From the NCBI GenBank assembly GCA_005880605.1, contig VBIS01000065.1, positions 1 through 11,866 on the forward strand: a DNA stretch of 11,866 nucleotides, read 5' to 3'. Each line of letters starts with the position of its first letter. Positions within the stretch are counted from its first letter, which is position 1. A program made the translations under genes and the position numbers. Below the pieces are notes generated by a model. The model did not search any database. It was not told where the DNA came from and saw nothing but the letters and a program-made list of their open reading frames with translations. This DNA is from Chloroflexota bacterium (lineage in GTDB: Bacteria > Chloroflexota > Dormibacteria > CF-121). Of this stretch, positions 6,345 through 11,866 are shown in pieces.

Positions 6345-8566
6345 GTTCCGCCCGCCTGTCCGACGGTCTCCGGGCGTCGCGGCCGCATCGAGGCCGGTTC
6401 GGGTTGCGCCAGCTCCGGCGGCACCGTCGTCCCCTCCCGATGTAACCAGCAGGCGACCTCACGCGGCGACCCGTTGAGCGGCGCCAGCCGCGGGACTTCC
6501 TGGCGGCAACGCGGGAGCGCCCACTGGCAGCGAGGATGAAAGGCGCAGCCTGGCGGCAGGTCGCGCATATCCGGTGGCGACCCCTTCAGCCCCTCCATCG
6601 GAACCCGCGGCCCATGCATCGGGGGGAAGCAGTGAAGCAGAGCGTAGGTGTACGGCAGTCGTGGCGCATGAAACAGCGAGGTTGCCGGCGCGCGCTCCAT
6701 CAAGCGGCCGGCGTACATCACGGCGATCTCGTCGGCCAGCTCCACCAGCAACGAGAGGTCATGGGTAATGAACAGCGTCGCGAAGCCGATGCGATCCCGC
6801 AGTCCGATCAGCTCTTGGAGGATCTCGCGTTGCGTGACGACGTCGAGCGCGGTGGTCGGCTCGTCCAGGATCATGACCTGCGGCTCGAGGGCGATGGCCA
6901 TGGCGATCATGGCTCGCTGCCGCATGCCGCCGGAGAGCTCGTGCGGGTAGCTCCGCAACCGGTCGGCGTTCATGCCGACCATGTCGAGCAACGCCCCGGA
7001 CCGGGCCCAGCGCGCGGACTCAGCAAGCGCTGGACGATGCACGCGGAGCAGGTCGTCGAATTGCGCCCCGATCGTGATAACGGGATTGAGGGCGTTCAGC
7101 GAGCTCTGCAGGACGACCGCGATCTCCGACCACCGGATGGCGCGCAGCTGGTCGTCGGTCGCCGAGAGCATGTCGATGGTGCCAGCCGGCCCGTCGCCGC
7201 TGATCGGCTTGGAATGGAACAGGACCTGGCCGGCGCTGATCAGCGCCGGGGCGCGAAGCAGACGGATGGCTGCCAGGGCGAGGGTGGTCTTGCCGCTGCC
7301 ACTCTCGCCAGCCAGGCCGAGCACCTGGCCGCGGCGAAGCACCAGGTCGCAGTCGACGACCGCGTGGACCGCCTCCTCGTCATATCCATAATCGACGCTG
7401 AGACCGCGGATTTCGAGCACCGGCTCGGCGGTGTCGCGTAGCCGCGATGCCTCGGCCACGGTCCGCACCGACGCGACGGCCACCGGCGGGTGGTGCGCCA
7501 CGGGGGTCATACCCAGCTTGGGACGGGTGCCGATGCCGGCTTTGCGGGCCGTCTTGCGGGATAGCCCTGCCGTGCGAAGTCTGGGGTTGATGAACTCGTC
7601 GATGCCAAAGTTGAGCAGGGCCAGGCCGGTGCCGAGGAGGGCGATGCAGAGGCCCGGAGGCGCCCACCACCACCACCACCCGCCGCGCACGGCATTGTTG
7701 GCGAATCCCTCGCGCAGCATTTCGCCCCAGTTCCACAGCCCCGGGGGCGACGACGTGGGCGAGCCGGCGAGGCCCAGGAACGCTATCGCCACGTAGGCCC
7801 CGATCGCCGAGAGGGCCGTGAAGAGAAACGAGGCTGCGACGATCGGAACCAGGTTGGGCAGGACCTCGACCAGGATGATCCGAAGGCGTCCCTCGCCCAT
7901 TACCCGCGACGCCTCGACGAAGTCCCGGTTGCGCAGCGAGAGCGTTTGCGCGCGGAGGGTGCGTGAGGTGTACGCCCACGTGGTGACGGCGATGATGCTC
8001 GCCACCAGGACGACACTCGAGCCTGCGGACGGCACGTAGTCGGCGAGCACGATCAGGAGCGGGAGCCCGGGGATGGCGAGGAAAACGTTCGCGATTAGCG
8101 AGAGCCCTTCGTCGGCGCCTCCGCCCAGATAGCCGGCGGTCACACCGAACAGCACCGACAGCACGGTCGCGATGGCGGCCGCGAGCAGGCCGACGACCAC
8201 TGTGGCTTGCGTGGCTGCGAGCAGCTGGGACCACACGTCCTGCGCGAAGACGGTGGTGCCCAGCCAGTGCGCGGCCGACGGCGGCAGCGGCAGCGGGTAA
8301 TAGCTGGCCGGGAAGCCGGTCGCCGCGCCGGTGCCGGGGACCAGGACGTGCTGCACCCAGTGCTGCTGGTCGGTCGCGTTGGGCGAGTAGGGCGCGATCC
8401 AGCGACCGATGATGGCGAGAAGCCCGAACAGGACCAGGATGACGAGCCCAGCGATCACCTTGGGGGAGCGCGGCAGGCGCAGGATCCGCGTGCGGCGGAG
8501 CACCAACTCGGGGGTCGGCCCGGCAACTGGGGGAATGACGGTCAGGGACGTGCTGTTGATGGTCAT
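6341..8566 (-). CDS. Fused DppC-type permease and DppD-type ATPase of the ABC importer
   Basis: One 741-residue chain carries a membrane half and an ATPase half. The permease half (about 1-334) has a first membrane segment near 36-56, an extracytoplasmic loop, then further segments with the EAA coupling loop near 210-241 (NRDFVEASRVMGEG). A linker of about 50 residues leads to the ATPase: Walker A GESGSGKT at 420-427, Q-loop Gln487, signature LSGGM at 544-548, Walker B VMILDE at 564-569, H-loop His602, and a C-terminal oligo_HPY-like part with Cys674, 680, 687 and 706. The reading frame is open throughout, and both halves keep their motifs, so this is a real fusion rather than an error; the architecture is known in high-GC bacteria. 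ATG at 8566 is 4 nt after the permease stop; an in-frame start at 8599 would overlap that gene. Five consecutive Trp codons occur near residue 297. Confidence 0.93.
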   Translation of the reverse strand: MTINSTSLTVIPPVAGPTPELVLRRTRILRLPRSPKVIAGLVILVLFGLLAIIGRWIAPYSPNATDQQHWVQHVLVPGTGAATGFPASYYPLPLPPSAAHWLGTTVFAQDVWSQLLAATQATVVVGLLAAAIATVLSVLFGVTAGYLGGGADEGLSLIANVFLAIPGLPLLIVLADYVPSAGSSVVLVASIIAVTTWAYTSRTLRAQTLSLRNRDFVEASRVMGEGRLRIILVEVLPNLVPIVAASFLFTALSAIGAYVAIAFLGLAGSPTSSPPGLWNWGEMLREGFANNAVRGGWWWWWAPPGLCIALLGTGLALLNFGIDEFINPRLRTAGLSRKTARKAGIGTRPKLGMTPVAHHPPVAVASVRTVAEASRLRDTAEPVLEIRGLSVDYGYDEEAVHAVVDCDLVLRRGQVLGLAGESGSGKTTLALAAIRLLRAPALISAGQVLFHSKPISGDGPAGTIDMLSATDDQLRAIRWSEIAVVLQSSLNALNPVITIGAQFDDLLRVHRPALAESARWARSGALLDMVGMNADRLRSYPHELSGGMRQRAMIAMAIALEPQVMILDEPTTALDVVTQREILQELIGLRDRIGFATLFITHDLSLLVELADEIAVMYAGRLMERAPATSLFHAPRLPYTYALLHCFPPMHGPRVPMEGLKGSPPDMRDLPPGCAFHPRCQWALPRCRQEVPRLAPLNGSPREVACWLHREGTTVPPELAQPEPASMRPRRPETVGQAGGT

Positions 8567-8570
8567 CGCC

Positions 8571-9563
8571 TCACGCCATCTGCCGCGCGCGAGGATCAAT
8601 CAGCACATAGACCACGTCCGCCAGCAGATTGGCCGCGAGCACCACCAGGGTGATCACCACGAAAATCCCCTGCACCAGCGAGTAATCGAGCTTGCCGAGC
8701 GCGTCGTAGAGATGGAAGCCGATCCCGGGGTAGTTGAAGACGATCTCAACCAGGATCTGGCCGGCGACGACCAGGCTGATCGCGACGGTGAAGTTGGCCA
8801 CCACTGGCAGCAGCGCGTTGCGCGCCGCGTACCAGATCACCCATTTGGCCGGCAACCCCTTGGCCTGGGCCACCAGGACGAAGTCCTCGTCCATGGTGGT
8901 GATCATGTTGTTGCGCATCGCCAGGATGAACCCTGCCGTCGAGGCCAGCACCACAGTCACCGCCGGCAAGATGGCGTGGCCGATGATGCTCGCGATGTAG
9001 GGCCCATTCAGCCCTGGCGTGACGCCGTAGATGTCGTAGCCGAAAAGGCTCGGGAACACCTTGAGCATCGTCCCGGTCTTGCCGAGGATCAGGACTAGGA
9101 CCAGGGCGAGGAAGAAATACGGAAGCGCCGAAAAGAAGGTCGCCACCGGCAGCACCCAGTCGAGCCACGAGCCGCGCCGCCAGGCCATCAAGACCCCGAC
9201 GGCGGTCCCGGCGATAAAACTGACCGCTGTGGCGATCAACAGGAGTCCGAGGGTCCATGGGAGGTAGGAAATGATGAGGCTGCTGACGGACGCGTTCTCG
9301 GACCAGGACTGGCCGAGGTTGCCGTGACCGAGGTTTCCCCAGTACTGGACGTACTGGTCCCAGAGGCTGGTATGGACGTTGAAGCCAAGCTGCGCCTCGA
9401 TCGCTTCGACGCACTGCGAGTTGCAGTTGCCCGACTGCGAGGCCCTGGCGACCGCGCCCGCCACCGGGTTTCCGGGCACCACCCGGGGCAGGAGGAAGCT
9501 GACCGTCAGCGCGACCCACGCCGCCAGGAGGTAGACACCCAGGCGGCGAAGGAGGGCTCGCAT
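8571..9563 (-). CDS. DppB-type ABC transporter permease
   Basis: Integral membrane subunit of 330 residues, a normal length for DppB/OppB. The first membrane helix is at about 8-28 and leads into PRVVPGNPV, typical of the family. A periplasmic-side loop (about 30-95) with Cys47 and Cys51 follows, then five more hydrophobic segments. The EAA coupling loop is near 222-255 (MDEDFVLVAQAKGLPAKWV), and the late FNYPGIG motif is at 276-282. The protein ends in a DPRARQ tail, as many DppB proteins do. It should form the membrane channel with the DppC half of the next gene. ATG at 9563 lies 2 nt after the LacI stop, and only a weak purine stretch precedes it, so translation may depend on coupling to lacI. 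Confidence 0.94.
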   Translation of the reverse strand: MRALLRRLGVYLLAAWVALTVSFLLPRVVPGNPVAGAVARASQSGNCNSQCVEAIEAQLGFNVHTSLWDQYVQYWGNLGHGNLGQSWSENASVSSLIISYLPWTLGLLLIATAVSFIAGTAVGVLMAWRRGSWLDWVLPVATFFSALPYFFLALVLVLILGKTGTMLKVFPSLFGYDIYGVTPGLNGPYIASIIGHAILPAVTVVLASTAGFILAMRNNMITTMDEDFVLVAQAKGLPAKWVIWYAARNALLPVVANFTVAISLVVAGQILVEIVFNYPGIGFHLYDALGKLDYSLVQGIFVVITLVVLAANLLADVVYVLIDPRARQMA

Positions 9564-9565
9564 CG

Positions 9566-10666
9566 TTACGTCTCGCTACTGGCGACTGGCGCCCGGCTCG
9601 GGCCTACCACCGGACGATGGCTGCACCCACAGCTCTCGCGGATGATCAGCTGCACCGGAAGCACGACTTCGTGCTGACCTCCCGCGGTCCCCATGCGGGA
9701 GTAGAGGACGTCAAACGCGGTCACGCCCAGCTCCTTGATCGGTTGGCGGACCGTGGTCAGCGGCGGGTGCAGGTGGCGGGCCACCGGTACGTCGTCGAAG
9801 CCGGTGACGGCGACATCGTCCGGGACCTTGATCCCACGCCGAGCCAGAGCATGCATGGCGCCCAGCGCGGTTTGGTCGTTGGCGCAGACGATGGCCCGCG
9901 GGAGGTCGCGGCCGCTATCAAGCAGCGACGCGATGACATTGGCGCCGCCGACCGCGCTGTAGTCACCCTGCCAGGCCGGTCCCACCTGGATCTGGGCGCC
10001 GGCGGCGAAGGCTTCCGTCTCGAACACCCGAGCGCGGGCCAGGTTGTCCGGGCTGTCGGCGCCTCCCGACAGGTAGGCGATATTGCGGTAGCCGTGTTCG
10101 ATCACCAGGTGATGGATCAGCGCCCGGATGCCCGATCCGTTGTCGCAGCGAACATTGATCGACTTCGGCGTCGGCCGTCCGGCGAGCGTCACGATCGGGA
10201 CCACGTCGGCGAGCCGGGCGATTTCCGGCTCCGAAAGCATCTGGTCGTGCAGGATGAGCCCGTCCGCCTTGCCGGCGATGGCGGCGAGCCGTGCCGGCAC
10301 GTTCTCGTCGTTGGTGCCGACGGAACTGATGAGCACGTCGAAGCCCCGACGCTGCGCGGCGATCTCAATGCCGCGGTTGATGACGTCCAGGAAGAGAAGG
10401 CTCTCCTCCTCGTCCTCGAAGGCCACCTCACCGCCGCGACGGAAGACAACGGCCACCACCTCTTTGAGGTTGTTGGAGAGGGCACGGGCCGCCCCATCGG
10501 GGACGAAGCTGAGGGCGCGAACGGCGCGCAGTACCTTCTTACGGGTTTCAGCCTTGGGGCTACCCTGGCCGTTGAGAACGCGAGAGACCGAGGCGATCGA
10601 CACGCCAGCCCGGCTGGCGACGTCGTAAATCGTCGGAATCGCTTTGGCGCGCCGTACCCCTGCCAT
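9566..10666 (-). CDS. LacI-family transcriptional repressor, first gene of the operon
   Basis: DNA-binding regulator of 366 residues. The N-terminal helix-turn-helix is TIYDVASRAGVSIASVSRVL (12-31). The hinge helix DGAARALSNN (57-66) contains the minor-groove Leu63 expected to insert at a central CpG. The rest is a periplasmic-binding-protein-like sugar sensor with recognisable AIVCANDQTALGAM, VAVTGFDDVPVA and PLTTVRQP blocks and a C-terminal LIIRESCGC. ATG at 10666 has GGGAGA about 8 nt upstream. Three GTAAGCGCTTAC-type palindromes sit between the promoter and this start, which implies that it represses its own operon and is released by a sugar ligand. The inducer cannot be read from the sequence; a product of the GH3 pathway is the likely candidate. 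Confidence 0.95.
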   Translation of the reverse strand: MAGVRRAKAIPTIYDVASRAGVSIASVSRVLNGQGSPKAETRKKVLRAVRALSFVPDGAARALSNNLKEVVAVVFRRGGEVAFEDEEESLLFLDVINRGIEIAAQRRGFDVLISSVGTNDENVPARLAAIAGKADGLILHDQMLSEPEIARLADVVPIVTLAGRPTPKSINVRCDNGSGIRALIHHLVIEHGYRNIAYLSGGADSPDNLARARVFETEAFAAGAQIQVGPAWQGDYSAVGGANVIASLLDSGRDLPRAIVCANDQTALGAMHALARRGIKVPDDVAVTGFDDVPVARHLHPPLTTVRQPIKELGVTAFDVLYSRMGTAGGQHEVVLPVQLIIRESCGCSHRPVVGPSRAPVASSET

Positions 10667-10692
10667 GTCGACCGTCTCCCCTGCCCGAAGTG

Positions 10693-10704
10693 GTAAGCGC
10701 TTAC
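10693..10704. promoter_or_regulatory. LacI-type operator, site 3 (nearest the gene)
   Basis: Perfect 12-bp palindrome GTAAGCGCTTAC with a central CpG, the classic LacI/GalR-family form. It would lie at about +36 to +47 from the predicted start of transcription. Confidence 0.88.
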
Positions 10705-10706
10705 AA

Positions 10707-10718
10707 GTAACCGCTTAC
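10707..10718. promoter_or_regulatory. Degenerate LacI-type operator, site 2
   Basis: GTAACCGCTTAC differs from the perfect palindrome by one base (G to C at the fifth position). It starts exactly 14 bp from each flanking site, leaving 2-bp linkers. It may be a weaker site, or one that cannot be filled together with its neighbours. Confidence 0.65.
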
Positions 10719-10720
10719 CG

Positions 10721-10732
10721 GTAAGCGCTTAC
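10721..10732. promoter_or_regulatory. LacI-type operator, site 1 (nearest the promoter)
   Basis: Perfect 12-bp palindrome GTAAGCGCTTAC, extended to 14 bp as GGTAAGCGCTTACC (10720-10733). It would cover about +8 to +19, where a bound repressor blocks RNA polymerase. Confidence 0.88.
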
Positions 10733-10745
10733 CGAAATCGGCGCG

Positions 10746-10774
10746 AGCATAGCACGGCTTTTGGGCGCACGCAA
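10746..10774 (-). promoter_or_regulatory. Sigma70-like promoter of the lacI-transporter-GH3 operon
   Basis: On the minus strand a -35 box TTGCGT (10774-10769), a 17-bp spacer and a -10 box TATGCT (10751-10746) are present; the -10 box is preceded by TGC, an extended -10 feature. Transcription would start near 10739, just before the three operators, giving a leader of about 73 nt to the lacI ATG. The promoter starts 20 bp past the tRNA gene. No intrinsic terminator lies between them, so some read-through from the tRNA is possible. Confidence 0.65.
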
Positions 10775-10793
10775 CAAGTTTTTTTGGGTGGAG

Positions 10794-10866
10794 TGCCGAG
10801 GGCCGGAATCGAACCGGCGACACCATGATTTTCAGTCATGTGCTCTACCGACTGAGCTACCTCGGC
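10794..10866 (-). tRNA. trnF: tRNA-Phe (anticodon GAA)
   Basis: The minus strand folds as a complete 73-nt cloverleaf. The acceptor arm is GCCGAGG with CCTCGGC and discriminator A. The D arm is GCTC-AGTCGGTA-GAGC. The anticodon stem is CATGA/TCATG around loop CTGAAAA, which puts GAA at the anticodon and so decodes Phe. The T arm is GCCGG-TTCGATT-CCGGC. The 3' CCA is not encoded (CTC follows the discriminator), so it must be added after transcription. Confidence 0.97.
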
Positions 10867-10876
10867 ACGAGTCGGT

Positions 10877-10905
10877 ATTCTAGCCATCTTCGGCACGGTC
10901 ACCAT
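10877..10905 (-). promoter_or_regulatory. Possible promoter of tRNA-Phe
   Basis: A good -10 hexamer TAGAAT (10882-10877) lies 10 nt before the tRNA 5' end, so the leader would be only a few bases. The -35 at the right distance (ATGGTG, 10905-10900) is poor. The same bases read TATTCT on the plus strand. Confidence 0.35.
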
Positions 10906-10967
10906 GGCAAGCTTCGGCTGCATTCCGAATACAGCTCGGGCCTTACCCGCAGCCGCCCGGGTTAGAG

Positions 10968-11231
10968 CTGACCAGCGAGCTGGCCACGCTCGATCGGCAG
11001 CTGCGCGACCTTTCCAACCAATGGGAGACCGTTGAGCGGACGATTTCGGAAAAGGTCCGCCACCGTCGTGAATTGATCGCCCGCCAAACAGAGTCGAACG
11101 AGGACCACTCGGCCGAGATCGACCGGCTCCAGTCCGATGTCTATGCGCTGCGCGACCGGCTCGACCAGCTGCGCGACTCACACCTCGACTTCAGCGCCCT
11201 CTACCGAATCCTCCAGCAGGGTCGGACGTAA
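10968..11231 (+). CDS. Coiled-coil protein or fragment, start codon unresolved
   Basis: The plus-strand frame ending at TAA 11229-11231 encodes a charged, Leu-spaced sequence (ELTSELATLDRQLRDL near the start; IDRLQSDVYALRDRLDQL later; tail ALYRILQQGRT) that reads as a coiled coil. Its third codon positions are GC-rich like those of real genes here, which supports true coding. I cannot name a family. The frame is open from 10884 but holds no ATG or GTG, and its first TTG is only at 11073. I give the CTG at 10968 as a provisional start (87 residues). Alternatives are a frameshift from the ATG at 10904, which lies one frame off, or a 5'-truncated gene. In-frame sequence just before 10968 (FRIQLGPYPQPPGL) also looks protein-like and favours a longer original product. 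It is convergent with the acs gene. Confidence 0.45.
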   Translation: MTSELATLDRQLRDLSNQWETVERTISEKVRHRRELIARQTESNEDHSAEIDRLQSDVYALRDRLDQLRDSHLDFSALYRILQQGRT

Positions 11232-11232
11232 C

Positions 11233-11255
11233 CCCCGCCCCGAAACGGGGAGGGG
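11233..11255. terminator. GC-rich hairpin between convergent genes, possible terminator
   Basis: CCCC-G-CCCCG, loop AAA, CGGGG-A-GGGG: two G-C stems of 5 and 4 bp around one G-A mismatch, placed 1 nt after the coiled-coil stop and 9 nt after the acs stop. Neither strand has a U tract after it, so intrinsic termination would be weak. Similar C-rich/G-rich palindromes are common between genes in high-GC genomes and may be a scattered repeat instead. Confidence 0.4.
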
Positions 11256-11264
11256 AAATTACGG

Positions 11265-11866
11265 CTAGGTCTCCTCTTTGGCCGCCTCGGTTTTGGCGCG
11301 CCGATCGATCTCGGTGACGACCGCCGGATCGGCCAGGGTGGTCGTGTCGCCCAGCGGCCGGTTCTCGGCGACATCTCGCAACAGCCGCCGCATGATCTTG
11401 CCGGACCGCGTCTTGGGCAGCTCCGGCGTGAAGACAATATTGGCCGGCGCAGCGATCTTTCCGATCTTCTTGGCAACGTGATCGCGTAGCTCTTTCAACA
11501 TCTCAGGTGACCCCTCGGCGCCACCTTTGAGGGTCACGAAGGCGACGATCGCCTGACCGGTCTGCTTATCGCTGCGGCCTGCGACGGCCGCTTCCGCCAC
11601 TTTGGGATGGTCCACGAGGGCGCTCTCCACCTCGATGGTCGAGATCCGGTGGGCGCTCACATTCATGACGTCATCCACGCGGCCCATCAGCCAGAAGTCG
11701 CCGTCCTCGTCGATCCGCGCCCCATCTCCCGCGAAATAGACATCCTTGAACTTGCTCCAGTAGGTCTCGACATAGCGATCGTGGTCCCTGAAGATCCCGC
11801 GCAGCATGGCAGGCCAGGGGCGCTTGATCACCAGGTATCCTCCGCCGCCGGGTCCCACCTCTTCTC
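11265..11866 (-). CDS. acs: Acetyl-CoA synthetase, AMP-forming, C-terminal part (5' end outside window)
   Basis: About 199 residues of the C-terminal end of an acetyl-CoA synthetase, which activates acetate to acetyl-CoA through acetyl-AMP in the cytoplasm. The adenylate-forming motifs are clear: YLVIKRPWPAMLRGI, YFAGDGARIDEDGDFWLMGR with the ATP-binding Asp, the hinge region VDDVMNVSAHRIST, and the C-terminal PKTRSGKIMRRLLRD. The last contains the catalytic Lys (codon 11397-11399) that is the usual acetylation control site. The ending ENRPLGDTTTLADP is close to actinobacterial enzymes. Ala (codon 11652-11654) replaces the Gly of the usual SGHR motif. The frame is open to the right edge, so a GTG at 11858 is not the real start. 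It is unrelated in function to the sugar operon as far as can be seen. Confidence 0.95.
   Translation of the reverse strand, partial: EEVGPGGGGYLVIKRPWPAMLRGIFRDHDRYVETYWSKFKDVYFAGDGARIDEDGDFWLMGRVDDVMNVSAHRISTIEVESALVDHPKVAEAAVAGRSDKQTGQAIVAFVTLKGGAEGSPEMLKELRDHVAKKIGKIAAPANIVFTPELPKTRSGKIMRRLLRDVAENRPLGDTTTLADPAVVTEIDRRAKTEAAKEET

Noticed and set aside
9617..10696. A 359-codon open frame on the plus strand, opposite the lacI gene, and similar long plus-strand frames at 787-2142 and 6536-7441
   Set aside because: They lie antisense to genes with clear domain motifs, match no family, and exist because high-GC coding sequence leaves few stops on the opposite strand.
10693..10732. Three short repeats as a CRISPR array
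   Set aside because: Repeats are 12 bp, palindromic and separated by 2 bp with no spacers; they sit between promoter and repressor gene, so they are operators.
10775..10866. tRNA-Phe as an integration site for a genomic island carrying the sugar operon
   Set aside because: The operon lies on the 3' side of the tRNA as islands often do, but no integrase is present and no second copy of the tRNA 3' end was seen in the window.
10729..11181. Minus-strand frame containing EVAQSVEHMTENHGVAGSIPALGT
   Set aside because: This phrase is the well-known artefact of translating a tRNA-Phe gene; the tRNA cloverleaf explains the bases.
11265..11858. GTG at 11858 as the true start of the acetyl-CoA synthetase gene
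   Set aside because: The frame stays open to the right edge and the first motif lies well inside the usual enzyme, so the gene is cut by the window.

Overview
The window looks like chromosomal DNA from a high-GC bacterium, either an actinobacterium or a member of a similar high-GC lineage such as Chloroflexota or Dormibacterota. This rests on strongly GC-biased third codon positions, an acetyl-CoA synthetase C-terminus of actinobacterial style, a permease-ATPase fusion common in high-GC Gram-positives, and a tRNA gene without an encoded CCA end. The exact phylum cannot be fixed from the sequence alone.

Reading leftward on the minus strand from about 10775, a sigma70-like promoter and three tandem LacI-type operators precede what looks like one long carbohydrate-uptake operon. 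Its order is a LacI-family repressor (9566-10666), a DppB-type permease (8571-9563), a DppC permease fused to a DppD-type ATPase (6341-8566), a DppF-type ATPase (5262-6344), a family-5 solute-binding lipoprotein (3369-5156), an apparently cytoplasmic GH3 beta-glycosidase with a PA14-like insert (862-3366), and a secreted GH55-like beta-helix protein cut by the left window edge (1-860). Gene junctions are -4 to +4 nt except for a 105-nt spacer before the binding protein, so co-transcription is likely.

Together the genes suggest this route. An extracellular enzyme trims a beta-glucan-like polymer. The lipoprotein captures the oligosaccharides. A peptide-type (Opp/Dpp) ABC transporter imports them. 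Intracellular GH3 releases monosaccharides, and LacI switches the operon on when a sugar inducer is present. The substrate (laminari- or cello-oligosaccharide, or another beta-glycoside) is inference.

To the right of the operon promoter are a tRNA-Phe(GAA) gene on the minus strand (10794-10866), a plus-strand coiled-coil reading frame with no ordinary start codon (about 10968-11231), a GC-rich hairpin without a T tract (11233-11255), and the 3' part of an acetyl-CoA synthetase gene on the minus strand (11265-11866, cut by the right edge). These are housekeeping-type neighbours. I saw no insertion sequence, CRISPR array or phage gene.
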